64,000 bases of DNA from Flavobacterium sp. 90 (GCF_004339525.1 NZ_SMGE01000001.1:2356001-2420000), one strand, 5' to 3'. Positions 54,207 through 63,244 are shown, counted from the first letter of the stretch. Notes: generated from the letters alone by a model not told the origin. Program-made: numbers and translations.

Positions 54207-54234
54207 AAAAAAACCGCTCATTTGAGCGGTTTTT
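54207..54234. terminator. Terminator, copy 2 of a duplicated hairpin
   Basis: The same 18-base palindrome as at 54098-54115, at 54213-54230, again with A- and T-runs. Probably serves the leftward OMP gene. A family B repeat (ACTTTGCG... CTTTGCGGTTAAG) fills 54240-54318. Confidence 0.85.
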
Positions 54235-54324
54235 GTTTTATATAAACTTTGCGTATCTGCGACTTTGCGAGAAATACATTGCGAACTTCGCGTAAAACTT
54301 CGCGCGCTTTGCGGTTAAGAACTC

Positions 54325-54852
54325 TTATAAATTAAAAGAAGCTCCTAAACTAAAAGTAGTTTGATTATTTAAATGATCGAATACATCATTGTTACTGCCA
54401 TATTTTGCGATTGGGAATCCAATTTCTGTGAAAACACCAAAACCTTCTGTAAAGAAATAACGACCACCAACATGTCCGCCAAAATTGTGTAATCCTAAGC
54501 TTAAACCAGGATAAACATCCAGTTGTTCAACACCAATAACGCTGCTTAAATTTGCATTAATTCTTGCTTTAGCATCAAAACGATCACTAAAGTCTGGTTT
54601 TTGGTCATAATATGGAGTTGGGTTATTGTGGTAAAAACCATTAAAATTATCAACGCCTAATAAATAATTAGCAACAAAACCAAAAGAGAAATTTTCTCCT
54701 AAACCAAAATCAACTGATCCTTGAATTCCTGAACCACCATCTTGAAGATTAGCTCCTACGTTAACTTTAATATCTCCTTTTCCTTTAAAAGCTTGTTGTG
54801 CTTGTGTAATTCCAAATGATGCTAAAAACAAAAGTGTGATGATCTTTTTCAT
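54325..54852 (-). CDS. Small outer-membrane beta-barrel protein
   Basis: 175 residues. A signal peptide (1-19, ending TQAQ) and alternating amphipathic strands (SVDFGLGENFSFGFVANYLL, NFGGHVGGRYFFTE, TFSLGASFNL) with a C-terminal strand ending in Leu preceded by Phe-Asn suggest an eight-stranded outer-membrane barrel. It resembles the flavobacterial DUF6646-type proteins. Function unknown. Monocistronic, ending at the terminator hairpin at 54213-54230. Confidence 0.7.
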   Translation of the reverse strand: MKKIITLLFLASFGITQAQQAFKGKGDIKVNVGANLQDGGSGIQGSVDFGLGENFSFGFVANYLLGVDNFNGFYHNNPTPYYDQKPDFSDRFDAKARINANLSSVIGVEQLDVYPGLSLGLHNFGGHVGGRYFFTEGFGVFTEIGFPIAKYGSNNDVFDHLNNQTTFSLGASFNL

Positions 54853-54905
54853 AAAACTTAAATATTAATTATTTTTTTTAAAGTGCAAAAATAGTTTTTT
54901 ATAGA

Positions 54906-55640
54906 TTAATTCCTACCTTTTTCGTCAGAATACAATTCATTTAACGGATCGCTTTGATAGAACTCTTTGGTTTCAACATTCATCATTGTAAGTGGACCTT
55001 TAAAAGCTGCGCCGGTATCTACATTCCAGACATTCGCTTTTTGAACGGGAACCGTTTCGCCAATTCTTGTTACAGGCGTATGTCCAATAAAGATTTCTTT
55101 GTATAAAGTAAAACGTTTTGGGTAAAACAAATCGCCTTCTTTTAGATTTGGATCTAATGAAAGTGCCGTTTCCCATAAGGTTCTGTCCCAAAAGAATAAT
55201 TTAGGGAAATATTCGTAGGTTATTCCGTTGACGTTTGTAAAACCTGCGTGTACATACAAGCGGTTTTCTTCGTCTAGATAGTAATCTTCCAGTGATTCTA
55301 AAAATGCGATATGAATTTTGATTGTTTCGGCGCTGACTTTTTGGTAAGCCTTAACCGTTGCTTCACCGCCGTGTTTGTACCACGAAGTTTCGTCAATTTC
55401 TTCAGTTTCGTTTCTAAACCAGGATAACAACAAATCATCATGATTTCCTTTAATGCAAATGCAATTTTGTTTGCTTTTTAAATCAATCAGATAATCAATT
55501 ACTTGTGGCGATTGGCTCCATCCATCAACATAATCGCCTAAAAATATGAGAGTATCTTCAGTTGTAATTTCGGCTCTTTTTATCACTTGTTCAAGCGCTA
55601 ATAATCCGCCGTGTATGTCGCCTATAACAAATGTTCGCAT
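54906..55640 (-). CDS. Calcineurin-like metallophosphoesterase (PrpA/ApaH-type)
   Basis: 244 residues. Metal ligands are in GDIHGG (Asp8, His10), LGDYVDGWSQSPQV and KGNHDDLL, then HAGF and GHTP: the full set of the PPP phosphatase family. Such enzymes hydrolyse phosphoserine/threonine or dinucleoside polyphosphates; the sequence does not decide between them. The GDYVDG form (not GDYVDRG) is a small departure from eukaryotic PP1/PP2A. Single gene, divergent from dinB. Confidence 0.88.
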   Translation of the reverse strand: MRTFVIGDIHGGLLALEQVIKRAEITTEDTLIFLGDYVDGWSQSPQVIDYLIDLKSKQNCICIKGNHDDLLLSWFRNETEEIDETSWYKHGGEATVKAYQKVSAETIKIHIAFLESLEDYYLDEENRLYVHAGFTNVNGITYEYFPKLFFWDRTLWETALSLDPNLKEGDLFYPKRFTLYKEIFIGHTPVTRIGETVPVQKANVWNVDTGAAFKGPLTMMNVETKEFYQSDPLNELYSDEKGRN

Positions 55641-55768
55641 TTTATTTTATTTCGTGTAGTAGTACAAAAATAAAGAAAATGATTTGTTTAAGATCATTAA
55701 GTTGAGAATCTTTAAAAATTGATATTATTTATAACTATTAACAGCATTCTTATTAATGCTTTACTGTT

Positions 55769-55776
55769 TAAATTTG
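55769..55776 (+). promoter_or_regulatory. -7 box very close to the dinB start
   Basis: TAAATTTG ends only four bases before the dinB ATG at 55781. If used, transcription would start at or within the first codons, giving an essentially leaderless message. No TTG at -33 spacing was found. Confidence 0.45.
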
Positions 55777-55780
55777 CATA

Positions 55781-56863
55781 ATGTCAGATGCACCAACATA
55801 TCGAAAAATTATCCATATTGACATGGATGCTTTTTATGCTTCGGTAGAGCAGATGGATAATCCTGCTTTACGCGGAAAACCTGTTGCTGTTGGTGGTTCA
55901 GAAAATAGAGGAGTAGTTTCGGCGGCAAGTTATGAAGCTCGGAAATTTGGTGTTCGAAGCGCGATAAGTGGAGTTTTGGCCAAAAAATATTGTCCCGAAA
56001 TTATCTTTGTTCGCCCAAGATTTGATCGATACAAAGAGATTTCGAATAAAATTCATAAGATTTTTTACGAATATACAGATTTAGTTGAGCCACTTTCGCT
56101 TGACGAGGCATATCTTGATGTAACTCAGAATAAAAAAGGAAATCCAAGTGCGAGTTTGCTTGCGCAGGAAATTAGAATGAGAATTTTGAATGAAGTCGGA
56201 TTATCAGCTTCCGCGGGAATTTCGGTAAATAAATTTGTAGCTAAAATTGCTAGTGATGTCAATAAACCAAATGGACAAAAAACAGTAAATCCGGATGAAG
56301 TCGAAGCTTTTTTGGAAGAATTACCAATTCGGAAGTTTTATGGCGTTGGAAAAGTAACAACCGAAAAAATGTACCAGTTAGGAATTTTTACGGGAACAGA
56401 TTTAAAAAGTAAATCGTTGGAGTTTTTGGAGAAGTATTTCGGGAAATCAGGTTCTTTTTATTATAAAGTGGTTCGTGGAATTCATAATAGCGAAGTAAAA
56501 TCAAACCGAATTACCAAATCTGTCGCAGCAGAACATACTTTTGATGTGAATTTATCTTCGGAAATTTTTATGTTGGAGCAACTCGATAAAATTGCTGTTT
56601 CATTAGAAAGAAGATTAAAGAAGCACGGTATTTCTGGAAAAACAGTAACACTAAAAATTAAATACAGTGATTTTACGCAACAAACAAGAAGTAAAACCCT
56701 GGCTTATTTTATCTCGGATAAAAGTCTGATTATAGAAACAGTAGAAGAATTATTGTATCAGGAACGCATGAGAGATTCGGTTCGATTGCTCGGAATTTCA
56801 TTAAGTAATCTAAATACCGAAGAAAAAAAGGCGGTTGTCGTGCAGCTTAAGTTTGCCTTTTGA
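55781..56863 (+). CDS. dinB: DNA polymerase IV (Y family)
   Basis: 360 residues. Error-prone translesion polymerase. Catalytic metal ligands are Asp14 in IHIDMDAFYASVEQ and Asp108/Glu109 in PLSLDEAYLDV; YEARKFGVRSAISG contacts DNA, and helix-hairpin-helix and little-finger domains follow. No clear C-terminal clamp-binding motif; the protein ends in VVQLKFAF, whose QLKFAF may be a variant beta-clamp motif (QLxLF). The start at 55781 is required because the next Met is inside the active-site motif. No LexA-type box was recognised. Confidence 0.95.
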   Translation: MSDAPTYRKIIHIDMDAFYASVEQMDNPALRGKPVAVGGSENRGVVSAASYEARKFGVRSAISGVLAKKYCPEIIFVRPRFDRYKEISNKIHKIFYEYTDLVEPLSLDEAYLDVTQNKKGNPSASLLAQEIRMRILNEVGLSASAGISVNKFVAKIASDVNKPNGQKTVNPDEVEAFLEELPIRKFYGVGKVTTEKMYQLGIFTGTDLKSKSLEFLEKYFGKSGSFYYKVVRGIHNSEVKSNRITKSVAAEHTFDVNLSSEIFMLEQLDKIAVSLERRLKKHGISGKTVTLKIKYSDFTQQTRSKTLAYFISDKSLIIETVEELLYQERMRDSVRLLGISLSNLNTEEKKAVVVQLKFAF

Positions 56864-56920
56864 TTAAATTAACCTTTCGTTAAATCGCGTTTTTTATTCT
56901 TTTATGACGAATTTTCTTTC

Positions 56921-56928
56921 TATCTTTG
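56921..56928 (+). promoter_or_regulatory. -7 box of the PAS protein gene
   Basis: TATCTTTG, 33 bases before the ATG, followed by GAGAGAAAGG. A -33 TTG was not identified. Confidence 0.5.
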
Positions 56929-56961
56929 AGAGAAAGGTTAAATTAATAAGAATCATTTATA

Positions 56962-57459
56962 ATGAAAACTAATAAATTTGAAGAAGCTTCAAGTCGACAT
57001 TCACTGCCAATTATGGCATGGGAATTTCATTGTGAATATTTGAGAGAACTGAAAGCTGTTTTGACTGATTTGAAGAAAATGAAAAAGATTTCGGATCAAT
57101 TCGCGTGGAATGACGTTAATCTTGATATTAAAGATCGAATTCAGGACGAAGTTGTGTTGGTTACGGATGTAGATCTCAAAATTGTTTTTGCCTCAAATGG
57201 ATTAAAAAAAATGACGGGTTATAAAGAAGAGGAAGTACTTGGTAAAACACCAAAGATGTTTCAGGGACCAACAACGTGTAAAGCTACTTTAGAAGAAATG
57301 AAAGAAGCCATTAAATTGCAAATCCCATTTGAAAAAACAATTCAAAACTACAGAAAAGATGGTAGAGTTTATAAATGCAAGATTAATGCTTCGCCGGTTT
57401 TTAATATAAAAGGAAAATTAACGCACTTTATAGCTTTCGAAAAAAATCTTAGTGCTTAA
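56962..57459 (+). CDS. Single-domain PAS protein, LOV-like without the photoactive cysteine
   Basis: 165 residues. Residues about 60-163 form one PAS domain: DEVVLVTDVDLKIVFASNG, MTGYKEEEVLGKTPKMFQGP, then YRKDGRVYKCKINASPVFN. The segment GKTPKMFQG aligns with the LOV motif GRNCRFLQG, but the cysteine that forms the flavin adduct is a proline, so light sensing of the LOV kind is unlikely. A 55-residue helical N-terminus precedes it. No output domain. It may bind a ligand or act as a protein-interaction partner. Own promoter; not in an operon with dinB. Confidence 0.85.
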   Translation: MKTNKFEEASSRHSLPIMAWEFHCEYLRELKAVLTDLKKMKKISDQFAWNDVNLDIKDRIQDEVVLVTDVDLKIVFASNGLKKMTGYKEEEVLGKTPKMFQGPTTCKATLEEMKEAIKLQIPFEKTIQNYRKDGRVYKCKINASPVFNIKGKLTHFIAFEKNLSA

Positions 57460-57746
57460 GGTTTAACCGCAAAGTACGGTAAGATTTAATTTTACTTTAA
57501 AAATAGAAAACACAAAGTTCGCAAAGCTAGATCAATACAAAGCTTTGCGAACTTTGCGGTTTTATAAAACCATACTTTAAAAAAATCTTGGTCATAAGGT
57601 TTAACCGCAAAGTTCGCTAAGACTTAATTTTACTTTACGCATAGAGAACACAAAGTTCGCAAAGCTTGATCAACACAAAGCTTTGCGAACTTTGTGTTTT
57701 TATAAAACCATACTTGAAAAAAATCTTAGCGAACTTTGCGGTTAAA
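57458..57746. repeat. Family B repeat, tandem duplication of about 138 bases
   Basis: Two copies beginning AAGGTTTAACCGCAAAG (57458 and 57596) run in the same direction with few differences, and a third partial copy (ATCTTAGCGAACTTTGCGG) follows. Each copy is itself an inverted repeat (TTCGCAAAGCT.. AGCTTTGCGAA). The array starts at the very end of the PAS gene. Confidence 0.85.
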
Positions 57747-57803
57747 TAACCTCAGTTGAAAATAATTTGATAGCCATGAGAGTTTAAAAAGTATATAAAC
57801 AAT

Positions 57804-57828
57804 AAAACCGCCCAAATAGGCGGTTTTT
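57804..57828. terminator. Bidirectional terminator between PAS and fumarase genes
   Basis: ACCGCC-CAAATA-GGCGGT (57807-57824) with A-run before and T-run after. Same hairpin type as at 50171, 54098 and 54213. Family D repeat units (CTTAGAACCTCAGTAACTTAG) follow to 57915. Confidence 0.8.
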
Positions 57829-57918
57829 ATTTTATAAAAAGAGAATCAAACTTTGAACCTTTGTCCCTCAAAAGAAAAACTTAGAACCTCAGTAACTTAG
57901 TACCTCAGAACCTTAGAA

Positions 57919-59523
57919 TTACAAATTCTCAAAGAAATCATTTCCTTTATCATCAGTAATGATAAAAGCAGGGAAATCTTTAACAGTAATTTTTCTAACA
58001 GCTTCCATTCCTAGTTCTTCAAAATCAACAACTTCTACTTTTAAGATATTGTCTTGTGCTAAGATTGCAGCAGGACCACCAATAGAACCCAAGTAGAATC
58101 CGCCATATTTATGACAGGCATCTGTAACTTGTTTGGTACGGTTTCCTTTTGCAAGCATAATCATACTTCCGCCATGTTTCTGGAATTCATCCACATAAAC
58201 GTCCATACGTCCTGCAGTTGTAGGTCCAAAACTTCCTGAAGCCATTCCTTCCGGAGTTTTTGCAGGTCCGGCGTAATAAACCGGGTGATTTTTAAAATAT
58301 TCCGGCATTGGTTTTCCGGCTTCCAATAATTCCATAATTTTTGCGTGAGCAATATCACGGGCAACAATCACAGTTCCGTTAAGTTTCAAACGAGTTTTAA
58401 TTGGATATTGACTCAATTTAGCCAAAATATCTGCCATTGGCATATCAAGATCAATTTCTACAGGCGCTTCTAAATGTGGAGCTGTTTCCGGTAAAAATTG
58501 TTTTGGGTTTACTTCTAATTGCTCAACGAAAATTCCGTCTTTAGTGATTTTTCCTTTGATATTTCTATCAGCAGAACACGAAACTCCCAATCCAACCGGA
58601 CAAGAAGCTGCATGTCGTGGCAAACGAATTACACGAACATCATGCGTAAAATATTTTCCTCCAAATTGCGCACCAATCGCACTTTCCTGACATATTTTCT
58701 GAACGCGTTGTTCCCATTCGATATCACGAAAAGCCTGACCAGCCATATTTCCAGAAGTTGGTAAATGATCGTAATATCCAGCCGAAGCTTTTTTTACCGC
58801 ACTTAGATTTGCTTCCGCTGAAGTTCCTCCAATTACTAAAGCCAAATGGTAAGGCGGACAAGCCGAAGTTCCTAAATCTTTGATTTTTGTGCGAATGAAA
58901 GCATCCATAGATTTATCATTCAATAAAGACTTAGTTTGTTGGTATAAGTAGGTTTTATTAGCAGATCCACCACCTTTTGCCATAAATAAAAACTCGTAAG
59001 AAGTTCCTTTTTTAGCATAAATATCAATTTGCGCGGGAAGATTCGAACCTGAATTTTTTTCTTCAAACATCGAAATCGGAACAATCTGTGAGTAACGTAA
59101 ATTACGTTTTTGATACGTGTTGAAAATTCCTCTGCTCAACCATTCAGCGTCATCAACACCGGTAAAGATGCTTTCGCCTTTTTTGGCCATTACAATCGCC
59201 GTTCCTGTATCCTGGCAACTTGGTAATTGACCTTCGGCAGCGACCGAAGCATTTTGAAGCAAATTATAAGCTACAAAACGATCGTTATCTGTAGCTTCAG
59301 GATCATCAAGAATATTGCGTAGTTTTTGCAAATGTGTCGTTCGCAACATAAACGAAACATCTGTTAAGGCTTCTTCAGCCAATAATTCTAGTCCTTTTGG
59401 ATCAACGGTTAAAACTTCACGTTCTCCAAACTGCTCTACTTTTACAAAATCAGAAGTGATTTTGCGGTATTGCGTATCATCCTTTAAAATAGGATAAGGG
59501 TCTTGGTATATAAAATCAATCAT
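57919..59523 (-). CDS. fumA: Class I (iron-sulfur) fumarate hydratase
   Basis: 534 residues, the fused two-domain form. Interconverts fumarate and malate in the citric acid cycle with a labile [4Fe-4S] cluster. The first cluster cysteine is in [11 protein letters not shown] (Cys103); the other two candidates are in [14 protein letters not shown] and [12 protein letters not shown]. The C-terminal beta domain has [10 protein letters not shown] and [13 protein letters not shown] -7 box (TAACTTTG) precedes it. Single gene. It is oxygen-sensitive in known members, so class I use in this presumed aerobe is worth noting but common in Bacteroidota. Confidence 0.95.
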   Translation of the reverse strand: MIDFIYQDPYPILKDDTQYRKITSDFVKVEQFGEREVLTVDPKGLELLAEEALTDVSFMLRTTHLQKLRNILDDPEATDNDRFVAYNLLQNASVAAEGQLPSCQDTGTAIVMAKKGESIFTGVDDAEWLSRGIFNTYQKRNLRYSQIVPISMFEEKNSGSNLPAQIDIYAKKGTSYEFLFMAKGGGSANKTYLYQQTKSLLNDKSMDAFIRTKIKDLGTSACPPYHLALVIGGTSAEANLSAVKKASAGYYDHLPTSGNMAGQAFRDIEWEQRVQKICQESAIGAQFGGKYFTHDVRVIRLPRHAASCPVGLGVSCSADRNIKGKITKDGIFVEQLEVNPKQFLPETAPHLEAPVEIDLDMPMADILAKLSQYPIKTRLKLNGTVIVARDIAHAKIMELLEAGKPMPEYFKNHPVYYAGPAKTPEGMASGSFGPTTAGRMDVYVDEFQKHGGSMIMLAKGNRTKQVTDACHKYGGFYLGSIGGPAAILAQDNILKVEVVDFEELGMEAVRKITVKDFPAFIITDDKGNDFFENL

Positions 59524-59537
59524 TGCTTTGTTTTTTA

Positions 59538-59545
59538 CAAAGTTA
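59538..59545 (-). promoter_or_regulatory. -7 box of fumA
   Basis: Minus-strand TAACTTTG, 14 bases before the ATG. The short leader also contains an inverted CTTTGT/ACAAAG pair (59525-59541). Confidence 0.55.
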
Positions 59546-59592
59546 GAAATTATTTACCTAAGAAAGAATTTGAATAAGGGCTGTTTGTGCGT

Positions 59593-60327
59593 TTATTTTT
59601 GATTGTGAAAAGCATCAAAAGCCATTTTTTTCTCGAAATAAGTTTTGTCTTTTGCCGAAAGAAGCTGCTTTTTGTAACTATTTCCGCTTAAGCGAAAAAC
59701 AATCGAATCAGAATGTGTTACTGTTCCCATGTTTTCGTCATTATCTTCGGGTTCAAAAGAAACAGTTTTGCAGTAGAATGATTCAGGATTGGCTTTCGCC
59801 GAAGGATTTTCAAACTCAACCCAGGTTCCCCAACCGCTATCAGTCATAGAATCCCATTCATAGACAAGTTGCAAATTGCTGTTTTTTAAATAATACAAAT
59901 AGTTACTTTGTGTATATCCGCAAGCTGGATATCCAAAACTGATATGAATAAGTGGAGAATTTTTGGCTGTAGCCGAAGTCAATCCGTAAGAAGCGCCCCA
60001 TTCTGATCCTTTTTCAATTCCTTTAATCGTAATCTTTGAAGTAGCAGTTTTACTTTTATCCAAATAAAAATCAAGCTGATATTTTCCAGTTACAATACTG
60101 TCTTTATCTGCTTTTTGATCTACAAGATGCGCAAGTACATAATTGTTATTTGATGTTTCTCCATCTTCAGAAATAAAAAGAGTGTCCGTTTTTAAGAATT
60201 TTTCTTCTTTTGTGATAGCTGCTTCTGTTTTGGTTTCTGTAGTTGTTATACTTGATATTTGTGATTCAGATTTTGGTTTTTGACAACCAATTAATATAAA
60301 TAAAATAAAAAGGGATTGTGGTTTCAT
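59593..60327 (-). CDS. Lipoprotein of unknown function
   Basis: 244 residues. Lipoprotein signal ends in LILIGC-type FILIGC (Cys15), then a Ser/Thr/Lys/Glu-rich linker and a soluble domain rich in beta strands (HISFGYPACGYTQSNYLYYLKN; WDSMTDSGWGTWVEFENP). One Cys pair (FGYPACGY and YCKTVSF) could form a disulfide. No domain recognised; resembles lipoproteins scattered in flavobacteria. It lies upstream of fumA on the same strand, 69 bases away, but fumA has its own promoter. Confidence 0.65.
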   Translation of the reverse strand: MKPQSLFILFILIGCQKPKSESQISSITTTETKTEAAITKEEKFLKTDTLFISEDGETSNNNYVLAHLVDQKADKDSIVTGKYQLDFYLDKSKTATSKITIKGIEKGSEWGASYGLTSATAKNSPLIHISFGYPACGYTQSNYLYYLKNSNLQLVYEWDSMTDSGWGTWVEFENPSAKANPESFYCKTVSFEPEDNDENMGTVTHSDSIVFRLSGNSYKKQLLSAKDKTYFEKKMAFDAFHNQK

Positions 60328-60364
60328 GAATGTGTGGTATTTATTGTATTGTTTGTCTATGTCG

Positions 60365-60519
60365 AACCGGATTGAAATCCGGCCTTACAATATGGTTCGT
60401 TCCTCCGGAACTTTAACACATTGCGTTCTACTAATGTATGTTTTTTATTATTTACAAAATTTCGAAATAAAGAGCCAACGGCTCGATCTATATTGTAGGG
60501 CCGGATTTCAATCCGGTTT
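60365..60519. repeat. Composite palindromic repeat, family C, left of the RAYT gene
   Basis: Terminal palindromes AACCGGATTGAAATCCGG (60365-60382) and CCGGATTTCAATCCGGTT (60501-60518) are extended inward by TACAATAT/ATATTGTA, giving near-perfect inverted arms of about 27 bases. Inside are TTCCTCCGGAA and GAGCCAACGGCTC hairpins. Same orientation as the copy at 61093-61248. Confidence 0.9.
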
Positions 60520-60575
60520 AGATAAAAATAGGATTAAAATATAATTACATTAAATTTTCAAAAAGACATCTTTTA

Positions 60576-61007
60576 TCAAATGTGACATTCATATTTGTCT
60601 AAAAAAGAAGAATATTCATCTTTGAAATTTTGTTTTTTGTGATGTTCTTCCTGATTACCAATGTATTTATAGACCCTGTCGATGTGAGATTTGCTATATG
60701 AAAAAGCACCATAACCTACCTGCCATTCAAATCTATGTTTTGTCAATTGATGATCATTTATAAATTTTGATGATTTTCCTTTTACAACTTTCATCAAATC
60801 CGAAATAGAAATTGTAGGTTTAAGAGCTAAAAGACAATGAATATGATCTTCTGTGCCATTTACGATAATGGTTTTACAACCTGTTTCATTTATTAAATTT
60901 CCAATTACACTTAATATTTTAGGTTTACATTCCTTCGTTATGACTGCTTCTCTATATTTTACTGCAAAAACGATCTGAATATAAACTTGATGAAATGTAT
61001 TTGACAT
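60576..61007 (-). mobile_element. RAYT-like Y1 transposase gene flanked by family C repeats
   Basis: 143 residues. HUH-type single-strand DNA nuclease: HIH (His55, His57 in TEDHIHCLL) and the tyrosine in YIGNQEEHH (Tyr115) are intact. It has no TnpB and no own insertion-sequence ends; instead a composite palindrome lies on each side (60365-60519 and 61093-61248), the arrangement called a REPtron in REP/RAYT systems. It is a paralogue of the protein at 28015-28449, with the same motif positions but a different repeat family. Probably a stable resident that mobilises or processes its cognate repeats. Confidence 0.88.
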
Positions 61008-61092
61008 TTTAGATGTATTATTTTAAACGATTATTTCGTTTTACAATAATACAAAATATTCTTACATAATATTGAATTTATTCTTACGTTTA

Positions 61093-61248
61093 AACCGGAT
61101 TGAAATCCGGCCCTACAATATGATTCGTTCCTTCGGAACTTTAATAAATTGCATTCGAATGATTTATGTTTCTTTCAGTATTTACAAAATTTCAAAATAA
61201 AGAGCCAACGGCTCGATTTATATTGTAAGGCCGGATTTTAATCCGGTT
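61093..61248. repeat. Composite palindromic repeat, family C, right of the RAYT gene
   Basis: Same architecture as 60365-60519: AACCGGATTGAAATCCGG at 61093-61110, TTCCTTCGGAA, GAGCCAACGGCTC, TATATTGTA, and CCGGATTTTAATCCGGTT to 61248. The two copies differ at scattered bases, chiefly in the middle. It ends 22 bases after the spmAB stop. Confidence 0.9.
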
Positions 61249-61270
61249 TACATAAAAGCAGATGAGGTTC

Positions 61271-62710
61271 TTAAAAAAACCAGCTAGCAACAAAAATCGC
61301 CGTAATCACGCAAATCACATCAACCAGAAGCATTGTGCCTAAAGCATATCGGGTATTTTTGATATTAACAGAACCAAAATAAACAGCAATTACATAAAAA
61401 GTACTTTCGGCACTACATTGAAAAATGCTGCTTAATCTTCCCGTTAAGGAATCAGCACCAAAAGTATTCATGGAGTCAATCAAAAATCCTCGTGATCCTG
61501 CAGAACTAAAAGGTCTTAACATCGCAACCGGTAAAGCATCGGTTATTTGTTTGTTGACACCCATATTTGAGAAAATAAAGGCGATGCCATCACTGATAAT
61601 TTCAAATAAACCGCTGTTTCTGAATAATGAAATAGCAACTAACATTCCTAAAACATATGGGAAAATAGTAACTCCCGTTTTAACTCCGTTATTTGCTCCA
61701 ACTACGAAAGCATCAAAAACAGTAGTGTTTGCTTCGGTAAATTTCTTTTCATGTAGGAACGAAAATATCAAAGTCGCAACAATTATCCCGATTAATATTA
61801 ATCCTGAAAGATTAGCGGTGAAATAATTTTTTCCTATTAAGTCTAAATGGTTCACATACATCAACAAACCAACAATGGCGGCGATTAATACCATTAAGGC
61901 GATAACAAGAGAAGCGCTTTTGAAATTGATTTTTTGTTTTATTCCAACAATTAAAAAGGCGGCAATTGTACCAATAAACGAAGTAATGATGCAAGGCAGC
62001 ATAACATCTGCAGGATTACTTGCGTTTGCGGCAGCGCGATAACCAATAATGGAAGTTGCGATCAAAGTCAAACCAGAAGCGTGTAAACACATAAACATAA
62101 TTTGTGCGTCGCTGGCTTTGTCTTTATCGGGGTTTATTTCTTGTAAACTTTCCATTGCTTTAAGACCGAATGGCGTTGCAGCAGAATCTAATCCCAAGAA
62201 ATTAGCGGCAAAGTTTAACGTCATATACGATATCGAAGGATGGTTTTTTGGAATACTTGGAAATACCTTCACAAAAACCGGACTTAAGGCTTTGGCTAAT
62301 TTTCCGGATACTCCAGAAATGATTAAAAGTTCCATTAATCCGCAGAAAAAAGCAAGATAGGCGATAAGTGGCAGAATCAAATCAAGCAAAGTAGTTTTGC
62401 AAGTTGGCAATAAACCATCTGATTTTTGAACGCCGCTGTAAATTTTTACGGTTTTGTTTTTATAAACATAAGTCGTGTCGGCATTAAGCGTATCACGATT
62501 GATAATCATCGTTTGATCCGGCGCTTTTTTGATACTGTCTTTGATGAAAGCAGGAAGTTGCTCCGCATATTTTTCAGAAACAAGAATAGGATCATCCTTT
62601 TTTCCATTCAAAACATAATCAATAGTATAAGTGTTGGCTGTGAATAAGCTGATTATAATAAAGATAATCGACGAAATAAAAATAGTTAACCAAAATCTAC
62701 TTAATACCAT
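61271..62710 (-). CDS. Fused spore-maturation SpmA-SpmB (nucleoside recognition/Gate) membrane protein
   Basis: 479 residues from the ATG at 62710; an earlier in-frame start at 62755 would overlap promoter-like sequence. Two Gate domains are joined: an SpmA-like half (about 110-270: FAANFLGLDSAATPFGLKAM, MFMCLHASGLTLIATSIIGYRA) and an SpmB-like half (about 320-479: GANNGVKTGVTIFPYVLGML, FQCSAESTFYVIAVYFGSV). Eight or more membrane segments and an extracytoplasmic N-terminal loop (about 35-110). In Bacillus these are separate proteins of spore dehydration; in non-sporulating Bacteroidota the transported substance is unknown, nucleosides or ions being suggested. Confidence 0.88.
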   Translation of the reverse strand: MVLSRFWLTIFISSIIFIIISLFTANTYTIDYVLNGKKDDPILVSEKYAEQLPAFIKDSIKKAPDQTMIINRDTLNADTTYVYKNKTVKIYSGVQKSDGLLPTCKTTLLDLILPLIAYLAFFCGLMELLIISGVSGKLAKALSPVFVKVFPSIPKNHPSISYMTLNFAANFLGLDSAATPFGLKAMESLQEINPDKDKASDAQIMFMCLHASGLTLIATSIIGYRAAANASNPADVMLPCIITSFIGTIAAFLIVGIKQKINFKSASLVIALMVLIAAIVGLLMYVNHLDLIGKNYFTANLSGLILIGIIVATLIFSFLHEKKFTEANTTVFDAFVVGANNGVKTGVTIFPYVLGMLVAISLFRNSGLFEIISDGIAFIFSNMGVNKQITDALPVAMLRPFSSAGSRGFLIDSMNTFGADSLTGRLSSIFQCSAESTFYVIAVYFGSVNIKNTRYALGTMLLVDVICVITAIFVASWFF

Positions 62711-62788
62711 AATGTTAATTTTTTTGTAAATGTAATAAATCAATTGCAATGACAATTACAAAAGTCAATTTCGTGATTTAAGACAAAA

Positions 62789-63208
62789 TTAATTTATTTT
62801 GAATTTGTTTTTTGCATAGATGATATAAAACAAAAGAGCTATTTGTTGAAAAATGATTACATAATATCCAAAGCCTAAATCATCATGTAAATTGTAAAAA
62901 GAGATAGACATTATTAGCAATGTTACAATAACAAGAAGAATAGAGGTGGTAATTTTATTCAATAAAAATAGAATTGAAGAAAAAATGAGTGAAAAACATA
63001 CTAGGAGAATAAGTAAAGTTTCGATTAAATTGTTTAAACGAGGTAATGTACTGAAAAAATCAGGAATGAATCTTATGAGGCTATCGTAATAATAGTCTCT
63101 CGACCTGAAGTTTTCTCCACAAGCAGTAATAACAACTTTATTATATGGAAGAAATAACGAAACAAATCCGAGTAATGAAAAAGTAAAAGAAATAATTTTT
63201 TTATGCAT
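62789..63208 (-). CDS. Small integral membrane protein of unknown function
   Basis: 139 residues with four predicted membrane helices (about 7-25, 60-83, 88-106, 113-133) and one short loop with ACGENFRSRDYYYDSL. No recognised family. It lies between the winged-helix protein gene (36 bases upstream) and spmAB (78 bases downstream) on the same strand, so it may be part of one transcript. Lower GC and lack of motifs leave function open. Confidence 0.6.
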   Translation of the reverse strand: MHKKIISFTFSLLGFVSLFLPYNKVVITACGENFRSRDYYYDSLIRFIPDFFSTLPRLNNLIETLLILLVCFSLIFSSILFLLNKITTSILLVIVTLLIMSISFYNLHDDLGFGYYVIIFQQIALLFYIIYAKNKFKIN

Positions 63209-63244
63209 TTAATAGCTTTTGATTTTTTAAAATTATTAAAAATC

